Below are positions 1 through 8,787 of a stretch of 64,000 nucleotides of DNA, piece after piece. Below the pieces are notes generated by a model. It was not told the DNA's origin. It made no database searches and saw nothing but the letters and a program-made list of their open reading frames with translations. The position numbers and the translations under genes are program-made. The stretch is from Streptomyces sp. NBC_00459. GTDB lineage: Bacteria; Actinomycetota; Actinomycetes; Streptomycetales; Streptomycetaceae. Position 1 is the first letter of the stretch; every line of letters starts with the position of its first letter. The stretch is taken from assembly GCF_036013955.1 (NCBI RefSeq), contig NZ_CP107903.1:3100001-3164000 (forward strand), in the 5' to 3' direction.

Positions 1-122
1 GGCTCGTCTGCGCCGACAGGGGGCCATTGATGTGCAGGCCGTGTGAGAAGTCAATGCAATCGCACGGAATAACGTGCGATCACAGCAAGCGAACTGACGA
101 CCCATCAGTTCACTGCGGCAAA

Positions 123-156
123 GGCCGGCGCCGCCGTGGAGCAGGCGACGCCGGCC
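123..156 (-). terminator. Intrinsic terminator after the small secreted protein gene
   Basis: Inverted repeat with 12-bp arms (123-134 and 145-156, one mismatch) and a 10-nt loop. It starts 37 nt past the stop codon of the minus-strand gene and is followed on that strand by TTT. Its position and shape suit a Streptomyces stem-loop terminator. The remaining DNA from 1 to 192 shows no convincing gene. Confidence 0.6.
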
Positions 157-192
157 GTTTCACCCGAGGTGGGGCGAGGAGGCGGGCCGTCA

Positions 193-687
193 CTAGAAGA
201 CGAACGGTCCCGGTGACTGGTTCGCGGTCGGGGTACAGGTCACGGTGATGCCGAAGAGCACCATCTTGAGGGTGCCGCCGCCCGCTTCAAGGCTGTCGCC
301 GGAGGCGACGGTGCCGGTCAGCGGGCCGACGGTGACCGTGGCACCGGTGGCCGTGGCCGGGTTCTTGGTACCGGTGAAGGCCGTGGTACCGCCCGTCGCC
401 TTCGCCAGGGTCAGCGTGGAGGCGATCGAGTCGGCGGCGAGAGCGAGTGGAGCGGTGATGTTGGAGCTGACGGTGATCGTGGCCGAGGTGCCGTCCTGCA
501 GGACGGTGAGAGTTGTCGAACCGCCGCCGAAGAACCCGCAGCTGTAGGTGACTGTCGCGGAGGTGGGGGTGACCGCCGCGGCGGTCGGCGCGAAGGCCAG
601 ACCGGTGACGGCGAGCGAGCCCGCCGCGAATACCGCACCGATACCGAGCCGCCTGCGCGCAGGCAGGCGTACTGTCGTGCTTCTCAT
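193..687 (-). CDS. Small secreted beta-rich protein of unknown function
   Basis: 164 residues. A Sec-type signal peptide is clear: Arg-rich N-terminus (residues 7-13), a hydrophobic core at about 14-32, then an AAA cleavage region near 36-38. The mature part of roughly 126 residues is rich in Thr, Val, Ala and Gly, with alternating beta-strand patterns and only two cysteines (Cys50 and Cys151), which probably form one disulfide. The ATG at 687 was chosen because a purine-rich GGGAAGGGAA ribosome site lies about 8-10 nt upstream; an open frame further upstream lacks such a site. The gene stands alone with its own terminator. Family not recognised; the protein is likely exported and could be cell-wall associated. 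Confidence 0.75.
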   Translation of the reverse strand: MRSTTVRLPARRRLGIGAVFAAGSLAVTGLAFAPTAAAVTPTSATVTYSCGFFGGGSTTLTVLQDGTSATITVSSNITAPLALAADSIASTLTLAKATGGTTAFTGTKNPATATGATVTVGPLTGTVASGDSLEAGGGTLKMVLFGITVTCTPTANQSPGPFVF

Positions 688-936
688 CGATCGGATTCCC
701 TTCCCTGGTACGGGAATTGCCATGTGGGGAATTGCGATGTGGGGGGTACGGCGGCCGGGTGCGGTCAGCCGCGGGGCGGGTGCGGGGCGCCGCGCGGGGG
801 AATCTGACGGTCCGTCGGAAGAGCGGGTTCCATTGATGCGTGGGTTGCTCGCGATTGCAATAGACACTCTGCGAGTTCTTTCGGGGCGCCGCGAAAGTGG
901 CCGAAGACCAACCCTCGTCCCGGCGCCCCGACCACC

Positions 937-1296
937 TCACCCGGCGGACACCGTCACCCGCACCACGCCGTCCGGCGCGGCCACGTGCACCGGGGTCGCG
1001 GGCCCACCCAGATCCCGTACGACGGCCAGGTCCCCCGCCGACACACCCTCCGCACCGGTCACGACGGCCGCCGCCTCAAGCGACTTCGCGCCCGACGCCA
1101 CCGCCATGGCCACCGCCGTCTGGAGCGCGCTCAGCTTCAGCGAGTCGAGGTCGACCGTGCCGGCGACATACGTACGTCCGGTCTCGTCCCGTACGGCTGC
1201 CCCCTCGGGGACGCCGTTGCGGGCCCGGGCGGAGCGGGCGAGGGTGACGATCTTGCGGTCCTCGGGATCGAGGTCGGGCGCGTTGCTCTCGGTCAT
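937..1296 (-). CDS. Cytidine-deaminase-like protein lacking the zinc site
   Basis: 119 residues. The central stretch reads like a cytidine deaminase (RDETGRTYVAGTVDLDS followed by an Ala-rich helix), and genes annotated this way sit in the phoH-ybeY-corC-era neighbourhood of Streptomyces. However, the residues where zinc deaminases have Cys/His-Ala-Glu are replaced here (DLDSLKLSALQTA), and no later Pro-Cys-x2-Cys pair is present; there is no cysteine at all. It is therefore probably a catalytically inactive member of the deaminase fold. The start at ATG 1296 is followed by MTESNAPDLDPED. It lies about 270 nt downstream of the YjbR gene. Confidence 0.75.
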   Translation of the reverse strand: MTESNAPDLDPEDRKIVTLARSARARNGVPEGAAVRDETGRTYVAGTVDLDSLKLSALQTAVAMAVASGAKSLEAAAVVTGAEGVSAGDLAVVRDLGGPATPVHVAAPDGVVRVTVSAG

Positions 1297-1434
1297 GCCA
1301 TGAGCATACTTACGCGGTTTGTCCCCTGCTGAGGCCACCTGAGGCTTCATGACACAAGGAAGTCACACAAGAACAGGTATCAGGTACGGGCGATCAGGGC
1401 ATGACCCAGGAACCGCGAGCCATGAGGAGGCGTT

Positions 1435-1542
1435 ATGAACCGCCAGACCCGCATCCGCGTCATCCGTCGGCCCAGCGCTCCTTCGCCCCGCGACCTCCCC
1501 ATCGACCGCAGGACGCCCTCGGGCCGCATCCTGCCGTACTGA
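1435..1542 (+). CDS. Candidate 35-residue basic protein with strong ribosome site
   Basis: A 36-codon frame begins at ATG 1435, preceded by GAGGAGGCGTT, close to an ideal ribosome-binding site at the usual distance. The product is Arg/Pro rich (MNRQTRIRVIRR near the N-terminus, ending GRILPY), with no membrane segment or known motif. It lies alone on the plus strand between two minus-strand genes, in an otherwise empty gap of about 270 nt. The ribosome site is the main evidence; codon statistics on so short a frame decide nothing. It could be a real small protein or a chance frame. Confidence 0.4.
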   Translation: MNRQTRIRVIRRPSAPSPRDLPIDRRTPSGRILPY

Positions 1543-1564
1543 GGGCCTGTCCGGCCATGTCCCG

Positions 1565-1924
1565 TCAGGGCCGGTCGAGCCGCAACCGCTCCGCGCGCGG
1601 CAGACCGGCCACCACCAGGTCGTACGAGTCCTCGATCAACTCCCGTACGAGCTGATCGGGCAACTCCCCGTCCACCGTCACCGTGTTCCAGTGCCGTTTG
1701 TTCATGTGGTACCCGGGGATGATCAACCCCGGGTGATCGGCGCGCAGCCGGATCGCGTCCTCCGGGTCGCACTTCAGGTTGACCTTCAGGGGCAGGCTGA
1801 CCGTCCAGGACAGGGCGAACATCTTGCCCAGCACCTTGAAGACCGAGATCTCCGGGCTGAACGGGAAGTCCTCGACAGCGGAGTTGAAGGACAGACAGAA
1901 GGCACGCAGTTCCTGCGGAGTCAC
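1565..1924 (-). CDS. MmcQ/YjbR family protein
   Basis: 119 residues, the normal size for the YjbR/MmcQ family. Visible family signatures are the N-terminal LRAFCLSF segment, FPFSPEISVFKVLGKMFAL, the strand with LKCDPEDAIRLRADHPGLIIPGYHM, and the final helix with ELIEDSYDLVVAGLP. The family adopts a CyaY-like fold; its cellular role is not settled, although DNA binding has been suggested for some members. The GTG start at 1924 overlaps the stop of the CorC-like gene by 4 nt, so the two are translationally coupled and this is the last gene of the phoH-ybeY-corC chain. Confidence 0.9.
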   Translation of the reverse strand: MTPQELRAFCLSFNSAVEDFPFSPEISVFKVLGKMFALSWTVSLPLKVNLKCDPEDAIRLRADHPGLIIPGYHMNKRHWNTVTVDGELPDQLVRELIEDSYDLVVAGLPRAERLRLDRP

Positions 1925-3279
1925 GCCTCGCCCCTCTCCCTCTCCGGGCCCTTGGCCTTCTCCTTCGTCCTCTCCTTCGTCTTCTTCTCCTCTTCCGGTG
2001 TCCCGGCATGATCGGTCGGCTCCACCAGCACCGTCACGATCTTGTTCCGGCGCCCGGCAGCGGCCTCCGCGGTGAGCCGCAGTCCGCGCCCGTCGGGCAG
2101 CTCGACGACGGCCGAGGCCCCGGCGATCGGCACGCGGCCCAGCGCCTTCGCCAGCAGCCCGCCCACCGTCTCCACGTCCTCGTCGTCGTACTCCTCAAGG
2201 CCGTACAGCTCGCCGAGGTCGGTGATGTCGAGGCGGGCCGTGACCCGGTGCCGCTCGTCGCCGAGCTCCTCCACGGGCGGGAGTTCACGGTCGTACTCGT
2301 CGGTGATCTCGCCGACGATCTCCTCCAGGATGTCCTCGATGGTCACGATGCCGGCCGTGCCGCCGTACTCGTCGATGACGACGGCGACGTGGTTGCGGTC
2401 GCGCTGCATCTCGCGGAGCAGGTCACCGGCGTTCTTCGTGTCGGGTACGAAGGCTGCGGGCCGCATGGCGCTCGACACCAGCTCGCTCTCCGCGTCCCGG
2501 CTGATGTGCGTCTTACGGACCAGGTCCTTCAGGTACACGATCCCGACGACGTCGTCCTCGCTCTCCCCGGTGACCGGAATGCGCGAGAACCCGGAGCGCA
2601 GCGCGAGGGTGAGCGCCTGCCGGATCGTCTTGTACCGCTCGATGACGACCAGGTCCGTACGCGGGACCATGACCTCCCGGACGAGGGTGTCGCCCAGCTC
2701 GAAGACCGAGTGCACCATGCGGCGCTCGTCGTCCTCGATCAGGGACTCCTTCTCGGCCAGGTCGACCAGCGCGCGCAGCTCCGCCTCGGAGGCGAACGGG
2801 CCGCGCCGGAAGCCCTTGCCGGGCGTGAGGGCGTTGCCGATGAGGATGAGGAGGTAGGGGATCGGCCCCATGACACGGGCGAGCGGCAGCAGGACGTACG
2901 CCGCTGCCGTGGCCGTGTTCAGGGGGTGCTGACGCCCGATCGTGCGCGGCGAGACGCCGACCGCGACGTACGAGACGAGCACCATCACACCGATGGCGAC
3001 GGCGAGGGCCTGCCAGGTCCGGTCGAACTCCTTGAGGCAGGCGTACGTGACGAGCGCGGCGGCGGCCATCTCGCAGACCACGCGCACCAGCAGCGCCACG
3101 TTGAGATAGCGGGTCGGGTCGGCGGCGATCTGCGCCAGCTTGGCACTGCCCCGCCGGCCACTGCGTACGGCCTCCTCGGCGCGGAAGCTGGAGACGCGCG
3201 CGAGGCCCGCCTCCGCGCAGGCGGCGAGCCAGGCGACAACGACCAGCGCTATGGCGCCGGTGACGAGTTGGGGGTTCAT
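1921..3279 (-). CDS. CorC/CNNM-type membrane protein with CBS pair
   Basis: 452 residues. Domain order is typical of the HlyC/CorC (DUF21-CBS-CorC_HlyC) family. An N-terminal DUF21 membrane region with about four hydrophobic segments occupies residues 1-150, followed by two CBS motifs between about 200 and 325 (including [15 protein letters not shown] and [26 protein letters not shown]) and a C-terminal CorC_HlyC domain around 335-420. Members are linked to Mg2+/Co2+ transport or membrane ion homeostasis; 'hemolysin' annotations are historical. The ATG at 3279 overlaps the ybeY stop by 4 nt and the stop overlaps the YjbR start by 4 nt. The last 30 residues are Lys/Glu rich and probably disordered. 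Confidence 0.93.
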   Translation of the reverse strand: MNPQLVTGAIALVVVAWLAACAEAGLARVSSFRAEEAVRSGRRGSAKLAQIAADPTRYLNVALLVRVVCEMAAAALVTYACLKEFDRTWQALAVAIGVMVLVSYVAVGVSPRTIGRQHPLNTATAAAYVLLPLARVMGPIPYLLILIGNALTPGKGFRRGPFASEAELRALVDLAEKESLIEDDERRMVHSVFELGDTLVREVMVPRTDLVVIERYKTIRQALTLALRSGFSRIPVTGESEDDVVGIVYLKDLVRKTHISRDAESELVSSAMRPAAFVPDTKNAGDLLREMQRDRNHVAVVIDEYGGTAGIVTIEDILEEIVGEITDEYDRELPPVEELGDERHRVTARLDITDLGELYGLEEYDDEDVETVGGLLAKALGRVPIAGASAVVELPDGRGLRLTAEAAAGRRNKIVTVLVEPTDHAGTPEEEKKTKERTKEKAKGPERERGEA

Positions 3280-3776
3280 GAAGTGACCGTCGGGGCGGGC
3301 GACGGACCGGTCATCCCCCGCTCGCCGCGCCAGCCGTCGACGATGGCGGCCTGGAGGCCGAACATCTCGGCCTTCTCGTCCGGCTCCTCGTGGTCGTAAC
3401 CGAGGAGGTGCAGCACTCCGTGGACGGTGAGCAGCTGAAGCTCCTCGTCCATGGAGTGCTCCGTCTCGGCCTCCTTGCCCTGCTTCTCGGCGACTTCGGG
3501 ACAGAGCACGATGTCACCGAGAAGCCCCTGCGGCGGCTCGTCGTCGTCCTTCGACGGCGGGCGCAGCTCGTCCATGGGGAAGGACATGACGTCGGTCGGA
3601 CCGGGCAGGTCCATCCACTGGATGTGCAACTGCTCCATGGCGTCGGCGTCCACGGCGATCACCGAGAGCTCGGAGAGCGGGTGGATGCGCATCCGCGCGA
3701 GCGCGTAGCGGGCGATGTCGAGGATCGCCTGCTCGTCGACCTCGGTTCCGGACTCGTTGTTGACGTCGATCGACAT
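3276..3776 (-). CDS. ybeY: Endoribonuclease YbeY
   Basis: 166 residues, the usual YbeY length. The family metal site is visible near the C-terminus: [14 protein letters not shown], with the H-x3-H-x5-H arrangement that binds zinc. [16 protein letters not shown] is the conserved substrate-side segment. YbeY is a single-strand endoribonuclease needed for 16S rRNA 3'-end maturation and 70S quality control. The ATG at 3776 begins [10 protein letters not shown]. It lies 13 nt after phoH and overlaps the following CorC-like gene by 4 nt, the standard bacterial phoH-ybeY-corC arrangement. Confidence 0.96.
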   Translation of the reverse strand: MSIDVNNESGTEVDEQAILDIARYALARMRIHPLSELSVIAVDADAMEQLHIQWMDLPGPTDVMSFPMDELRPPSKDDDEPPQGLLGDIVLCPEVAEKQGKEAETEHSMDEELQLLTVHGVLHLLGYDHEEPDEKAEMFGLQAAIVDGWRGERGMTGPSPAPTVTS

Positions 3777-3789
3777 GGTGCTGGTCTGT

Positions 3790-5937
3790 CTACTTCCGCT
3801 TGTTACGGCTGTCCCGGACGCCCTTGTGGGTGCCGTTCTCCGTACCGTTCTCGTTGTCGTACTTCTCGTACGCGTCGACGATACGGCCGACCAGCTTGTG
3901 CCGGACGACATCCTGGGAGGTGAGCCGCGAGAAGTGGACGTCGTCGAGGCCTTCGAGGATGTCCTGCACCTGCCGCAGACCCGACTTCGTCCCGGAGGGG
4001 AGGTCGACCTGCGTCACGTCACCCGTGACCACGATCTTCGACTCGAAGCCGAGCCGGGTGAGGAACATCTTCATCTGCTCGGCGCTGGTGTTCTGGGCCT
4101 CGTCGAGAATGATGAAGGCGTCGTTGAGGGTGTTGTGTGTCAGCAGGTAGTCCTGCGTGACGTACAGCGAGTCCTCCGCTGCCACCTGGATACAGACGGC
4201 TTCCTCTCGGCCTGCGGGCTCGATGCTGTCGATGAAGCGCATCGGGCGTCCGCCACCTCTGGCCGCCAGGTACTTGTCGCGCTTGCGAGCGAGGCGGAAG
4301 GGGTCGATCCCTTCCGGGAGGCGAATGTCGACGACGTGGGCGTCATTCCGGTGAACGACTTCCCGGCCGTTGGCGAGACCCGGCTTACGGCCCTCGGCTG
4401 CCCGACGGCGGGTGTATGCGACGCCCCCCAGCGACTGTGCGAGCGCGATCACGTCGTCGCGGAGCAGGATCGATGTCGTCGAGTACTGGACGCGGCACGT
4501 GCGGTCCGCCTGCATGACTGGGCCGCCGTCGGAGTCGAGAAGTCCTTGGAGGACGGCCAGCCGCACTTCAGCGGAGTTGTGCAGGTAGTCGTCCGGAACG
4601 AACTTGGAGTGCGAGCGGGTACGCAGCAGTTCAAGCTCACGCAGGATCCGAGTAACCGGATTTTCGAGGGTGACCACGTCACCAGGGCTCTTGATCCGGT
4701 TGAGGGCGTAGTCAGGACCACGGCGGTGTCGCACGGTGACGCCCGGGAGCGCAGCCTCCAGGGCCTCAGCCAGCTCCGGGTCCTTCGTCGCGAAGGAGGG
4801 CGTGGTGGAGCCCGTCAGACAGCCGTCACCGAGGAGAAGCCCCAGCGCATACGGATCCATGGGGACTTCGCGCTCGGGGAAACTGACTGGCGCGGTGAGC
4901 ATCGGCAGTTCGTAGCGGCGTGCGTGTGCCGCTCGAAGGTTGCCGATCATCTCCTTGGTCTCCAAGACCCGCCACGGCTTGTCACGGCGCTTGTCCGCAG
5001 CCGTACGGACGGTCCACAGGTGCTCGCCACAGCACAGCGTCCAAGAGCCGTCCTGAGCAGTGACCCTGTAGATGTCCTTCTGGCCCTGGGGGTATACGCC
5101 GAGGACCGGGGTCGGCTCACCGTTCGAACCCATGACAAGGTCACCGACCTGGAGGTCGCCGATGGGACGCCAGCCGTCCGGAGTCAGAACGTTCGTGAAG
5201 ACAGGTTGCGCCCGTCCCCGCATGTACGCCAGCGGCGCCACCTCGATCGTCCCCGCCGCCATCAGCCGCGGGATCGACTCCGGGTCGAGCATGTCGTGCA
5301 GCGCGTCGTACAGCGGGCGCAGATACGGGTCGATCTTGTCGAACAGCGTGCCCGGGAGGAATCCCAGCCGCTCGCCCGCCTCCACCGCCGGACGGGTCAG
5401 GATGATGCGGCTGACCTGCTTGGCCTGAAGTGCCTGCACGGCCTTCGCCATGGCGAGGTACGTCTTGCCGGTACCCGCCGGGCCGATGCCGAAGACGATG
5501 GTGTGCTTGTCGATGGCGTCGACGTAGCGCTTCTGGTTGAGGGTCTTGGGGCGGATCGTGCGGCCCCGCGAGGACAGGATGTTCTGCGTGAGGACCTCGG
5601 CCGGGGTCTCCTGGCCGTCGCCCTCCCCGTTCCCGCTCGCTCTGAGCATGGCGATCGAGCGTTCCACTGCGTCCTCCGTCATCGGCTGTCCGGTGCGGAG
5701 CACCAGCATCATCTCGTCGAACAGCCGCTGTACGAGGGCGACGTCGGCCGCTTCGCCAGTGGCGTTGACTTCATTGCCCCGGACATGGATGTCGACCCCC
5801 GGGAAGGCCGTTTCGATCACGCGCAGGAGGGAGTCGCCTGAACCCAGCAGGGACACCATGGGGTGGGCGGCCGGGACGGTGAACTGCGCTCGTGCCTGCC
5901 CCCGCGCAGGGGGCTGAGCTGTGGGTGTCTGAGTCAT
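3790..5937 (-). CDS. phoH: PhoH-family ATPase interrupted by an intein
   Basis: 715 residues as translated: 355 residues of PhoH-like ATPase plus a 360-residue intein at residues 243-602. The N-extein contains Walker A ([11 protein letters not shown], about residue 155) and ends ...LAYMRGR; the C-extein resumes [14 protein letters not shown], so the intein sits just ahead of Walker B. The exteins read through without gap or frameshift. PhoH/PhoH-like proteins are ATPases associated with RNA metabolism and pair with ybeY. The ATG at 5937 ([10 protein letters not shown]) fits family N-termini, although the best ribosome site (GAGGAGGT) lies about 22 nt upstream, longer than usual. Active protein requires protein splicing. 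Confidence 0.95.
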   Translation of the reverse strand: MTQTPTAQPPARGQARAQFTVPAAHPMVSLLGSGDSLLRVIETAFPGVDIHVRGNEVNATGEAADVALVQRLFDEMMLVLRTGQPMTEDAVERSIAMLRASGNGEGDGQETPAEVLTQNILSSRGRTIRPKTLNQKRYVDAIDKHTIVFGIGPAGTGKTYLAMAKAVQALQAKQVSRIILTRPAVEAGERLGFLPGTLFDKIDPYLRPLYDALHDMLDPESIPRLMAAGTIEVAPLAYMRGRAQPVFTNVLTPDGWRPIGDLQVGDLVMGSNGEPTPVLGVYPQGQKDIYRVTAQDGSWTLCCGEHLWTVRTAADKRRDKPWRVLETKEMIGNLRAAHARRYELPMLTAPVSFPEREVPMDPYALGLLLGDGCLTGSTTPSFATKDPELAEALEAALPGVTVRHRRGPDYALNRIKSPGDVVTLENPVTRILRELELLRTRSHSKFVPDDYLHNSAEVRLAVLQGLLDSDGGPVMQADRTCRVQYSTTSILLRDDVIALAQSLGGVAYTRRRAAEGRKPGLANGREVVHRNDAHVVDIRLPEGIDPFRLARKRDKYLAARGGGRPMRFIDSIEPAGREEAVCIQVAAEDSLYVTQDYLLTHNTLNDAFIILDEAQNTSAEQMKMFLTRLGFESKIVVTGDVTQVDLPSGTKSGLRQVQDILEGLDDVHFSRLTSQDVVRHKLVGRIVDAYEKYDNENGTENGTHKGVRDSRNKRK
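4132..5211 (-). mobile_element. Class 3-type intein with LAGLIDADG endonuclease inside PhoH
   Basis: Encodes 360 residues, in frame. The first residue is Ala, not Cys/Ser; the end is Leu-Leu-Thr-His-Asn followed by extein Thr. In intein numbering, the non-contiguous class 3 triplet is visible: Trp66 two residues after block B His64 (GEHLW), Cys340 in block F (AVCIQV) and Thr358 before the terminal His359-Asn360. In class 3 inteins the block F Cys starts splicing in place of residue 1. Two LAGLIDADG motifs are present (ALGLLLGDG at 122-130 and LQGLLDSDG at 221-229), so a dodecapeptide homing endonuclease is intact at motif level. The host target would be the uninterrupted phoH sequence at the Arg-Thr junction. 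Confidence 0.92.
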
Positions 5938-6108
5938 GGGCCGGCTCGTAGGCCTGCACGACCTCCTCAATGAGGCTCGCTTACCACGTGGGTAGCCTTC
6001 CGATCCCAGCCTACGACGGTGCACTGACAACGCCGTAGGGCTTTTCGCTCACGGTCCGGTGTACGCGGTCACGGTCCGGCGTCCGCACACCTGTTCCGGC
6101 GTCCGCGG

Positions 6109-7236
6109 TCAGGTCGATCTGCGGAAGCCGATCGTCGGAACGGCCCGCCGCAGCGGCCACGGGCGCGGTCTGACGCTCCTGGGCACCAGGTCCGCCAGGA
6201 ACGCGTACCGGCGCAGGGCCTCGGGGTCCTGGTGCTCGTACGACTGGATCTCGCGCCACCAGGCCCCCACCTCGGACCAGCCGGGTGCGGAGAGGGAGCC
6301 GCCGAAGTCCTGGACGGAGAGGGCGGCGGTGAGGCCGGCGAAGGCGAGCCGGTCGGCGAGCGGCCAGTCGGCGAGGGTGCCGGTGACGAAGCCCGCGACG
6401 AAGACATCGCCGGCGCCCGTGGGATCGAGGGCCTCGACGGCGATGGCGGGCACCTCGGCCGTCTCCCCCGTCCGCCCGTCCACCGCGTACGCGCCCTCGG
6501 CACCGAGGGTTACCACGGCGAGCGGCACGTGGTCGGTGAGCGCTCGGGCGGCTTTGCGGGGGCAATCGGTGCGGGTGTAGCGCATCGCCTCCTCCGCGTT
6601 GGGCAGGAAGGCCTCGCAGTGCTCCAGGTCGGCGAGGCCGGCGAGGTCCCAGCGGCCGGTGTCGTCCCAGCCGACGTCGCCGAAGATGCGGGCACCCTTA
6701 CGGGCGGCCTGGGCGATCCAGGGGGCGCGGACGCCCGGGGTGAGGGAGGCGACGGCCGCGCGGGAGTGCGGCGGGCACTCCGGCGCCGGTTCCTCATGAG
6801 GTGGCTCGTGGCCGTGGGAGACCATCGTCCGCTCGCCCTCGTACGCCATCGAGACAGTGACCGGGGAGTGCCAGCCGGGGACCGTGCGTGACGTGGAGAG
6901 GTCGATGTGCTCGCCCTGTTCCAGGGCGTCCCAGCAGTACTCCCCGTAGTGGTCGTCGCCGAAGGCGGCGGCGAGGGAGGTCCGCAGGCCGAGCCGGGCG
7001 AGCGCGGTGGCCATGTTGGCGACCCCGCCGGGGCTGGACCCCATCCCGCGTGCCCAGGACTCGGTGCCGCGCACGGGGGCGGAATCGAGCCCGGTGAAGA
7101 TGATGTCGAGGAAGACGGTGCCCGTCAGGTAGACATCCCACGGCGGTTCGCCGGGCGTGCGCAGGGCGGCCAGGGGATCGACCTGGGCCTGGCTGTAGGA
7201 CGATCCCTCTCCGGTGGACGCGGTGGACGCGATCAC
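6109..7236 (-). CDS. PfkB-family carbohydrate kinase
   Basis: 375 residues from the GTG at 7236, chosen for its AGGGAG ribosome site 6 nt upstream; a frame further upstream also exists. PfkB/ribokinase features: a GG motif region (MGSSPGGVANMATALARLGL) for substrate binding and the C-terminal signature LDPTGAGDVFVAGF with the catalytic Asp and anion hole. The kinase phosphorylates a sugar or sugar-like hydroxyl using ATP; the substrate cannot be read from sequence. About 170 nt separate it from phoH and about 260 nt from the divergent MFS gene. No sugar-transport genes lie nearby, which leaves its pathway open. Confidence 0.88.
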   Translation of the reverse strand: MIASTASTGEGSSYSQAQVDPLAALRTPGEPPWDVYLTGTVFLDIIFTGLDSAPVRGTESWARGMGSSPGGVANMATALARLGLRTSLAAAFGDDHYGEYCWDALEQGEHIDLSTSRTVPGWHSPVTVSMAYEGERTMVSHGHEPPHEEPAPECPPHSRAAVASLTPGVRAPWIAQAARKGARIFGDVGWDDTGRWDLAGLADLEHCEAFLPNAEEAMRYTRTDCPRKAARALTDHVPLAVVTLGAEGAYAVDGRTGETAEVPAIAVEALDPTGAGDVFVAGFVTGTLADWPLADRLAFAGLTAALSVQDFGGSLSAPGWSEVGAWWREIQSYEHQDPEALRRYAFLADLVPRSVRPRPWPLRRAVPTIGFRRST

Positions 7237-7499
7237 GGTGCGCTCCCTGACGATGGTGCGGATCAGGCCAGTCTGCACCACACCACTGACAGCAGCCCGT
7301 CACTCCACTCCGCGAGCGCCCGCGAGTACCCCGCCCTTCCCATCCCAAACCCTGACGTGCCCCACATCACACCCTCCCGATTCCCTCACTCCGCCCCCCT
7401 CTTGATACAAATTGCCCGCGCGTTCCTGTCCGTCGACGGTCGTCGCCCAACTCCTCTCTTGAGCCGTCACATTCGCTTTCGCACGCCCCAGGAACGCCC

Positions 7500-8699
7500 G
7501 TGTTCTCCCCTCGCACCACCATGCCCTGGTCCCTTGTCGCCCTTTTCACAGCCGGGTATCTCGCGCCGTACCTGCTCCCGACCACTGTCGGCAGGCTCGA
7601 CGCCCACCTCCCCCTCAGCCCCACCCAGGCCGGTGCCATCGGCAGTGCGCTGCTGCTGAGTTCGGCGACGGCCGGCTTTCTGCTCGCGTCCCGGGTCGAC
7701 CGCTTCGGCCCGCGCGCCCTGGCCCGTAGGGGCCTCGCCCTGGCCGCCCTCGGCTACGGCACCGCCGCCCTCACGACCAGCGTGTACGCCGTCATCGCCG
7801 GCGCGGTCGTCGGCGGCCTCGGCTCCGGTACGGTCACGGCGGTCGCCGCCACCGGTATCGCGGGCCGGCCCGACCCGCACCGCACGACCACCCTGGGGCT
7901 GCTGAGCGTCTCCGCCCTCGCGGGCGCCGTCTATCTGACGGTCCCCCACCTCGGCCCGGGCCACGGTCTCCCCCTCGCCGCGCTCGCCCTGACGGCAGCC
8001 GCCGTATGGCCCCTGACCGGCGCTCTCCCCGGCCGCGACATCCACGCCACCCCGGCCCTGGTCGTCGCCCCGGCTACCCGCGGCCCGCTCCCCCGCCCCC
8101 GCGCCGGTCTCGTCCTCGCCGTCACGATGACCTGCTGGTCCCTCGCCCAGAACTCCCTGTGGGGTGTCAGCGGCCGGATCGGGCTCACCCAGGCCGGGCT
8201 CTCCGAGGCCACCGTGGGCGCGGTGTTCGCCGTCGCGCTCGGCGCCGGACTGCTCGGGGTCGTCGGCGCCGGGGCTCTCGGTACGCGGCTCGGCCGCGCA
8301 CTGCCCATCGGCGCCGGGACGGCCGTCATCGCCGGTTGCATCGTGCTGAGCGCGTCCGCGACCGACCTCAGGTCCTTCGCGGCCGGCGAGATCGCCTGGA
8401 ACACGCTGTACCCGGTCGTGCTGTCGTACCTGATCGGTCTGGCCGCCGCCCTGGACCCGCGCGGCCGTTGGGCGGTCCTGGTCGGCTCGGCGTCCTCGCT
8501 GGGCACGGCGTGCGGCCCGCTCACCGGCAGCCTGCTCTCCGCCCACGCGGGCTACCCGGCGATGGGCGCGGTCCTCGCCGCCGGCCTGCTGCTGATCGCC
8601 GTCCCGATGACGGTCGTGGCGCTGCGCACCCCGTCCCCGTCCCGTGCGCTCAGGCTCACGGCGGTCAAGGCCACCGAGGAGTACCGCCCGGTGGCCTGA
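7500..8699 (+). CDS. MFS transporter
   Basis: 399 residues, almost entirely hydrophobic, with around 11-12 membrane-spanning segments. The loop after the second helix (ASRVDRFGPRALARRG) carries the MFS motif A pattern, and the protein splits into two halves around residue 180-200. The GTG start at 7500 has AGGAA just upstream. It resembles drug or small-solute exporters, but no substrate can be assigned. The 260-nt divergent region to the PfkB kinase gene probably holds both promoters; I see no clear operator there. The gene converges on the deaminase gene with only about 40 nt between stops. Confidence 0.85.
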   Translation: MFSPRTTMPWSLVALFTAGYLAPYLLPTTVGRLDAHLPLSPTQAGAIGSALLLSSATAGFLLASRVDRFGPRALARRGLALAALGYGTAALTTSVYAVIAGAVVGGLGSGTVTAVAATGIAGRPDPHRTTTLGLLSVSALAGAVYLTVPHLGPGHGLPLAALALTAAAVWPLTGALPGRDIHATPALVVAPATRGPLPRPRAGLVLAVTMTCWSLAQNSLWGVSGRIGLTQAGLSEATVGAVFAVALGAGLLGVVGAGALGTRLGRALPIGAGTAVIAGCIVLSASATDLRSFAAGEIAWNTLYPVVLSYLIGLAAALDPRGRWAVLVGSASSLGTACGPLTGSLLSAHAGYPAMGAVLAAGLLLIAVPMTVVALRTPSPSRALRLTAVKATEEYRPVA

Positions 8700-8727
8700 C
8701 CGGCGACGACGTCACACCCCGAACTCC

Positions 8728-8787
8728 TACGCCTCGAACCGCTATGCCTCGAACCGCTCTGCCTCGAACTCGTACGCCTCGACCTCG
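8728..8787. repeat. Four tandem 15-bp units at the deaminase 3' end
   Basis: Four imperfect 15-bp units (8728-8742, 8743-8757, 8758-8772, 8773-8787) sharing a TAYGCCTCGA core. Three lie in the C-terminal codons of the deaminase (an Ala-Tyr/Phe-Glu-rich tail) and the first reaches the stop codon and beyond. Unit length is a multiple of three, so slippage would change the tail length without a frameshift. Confidence 0.7.

Noticed and set aside
3715..5841. Long open frame antisense to phoH and the intein
   Set aside because: It runs through the exact opposite strand of a well-supported PhoH-intein gene, has Arg/Asp/Leu-rich composition typical of G+C shadow frames and no ribosome site.
3790..5937. 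PhoH gene disrupted by a foreign insertion or pseudogene
   Set aside because: The reading frame is continuous and both splice junctions carry correct intein residues, so it is an intein rather than a disrupted gene.
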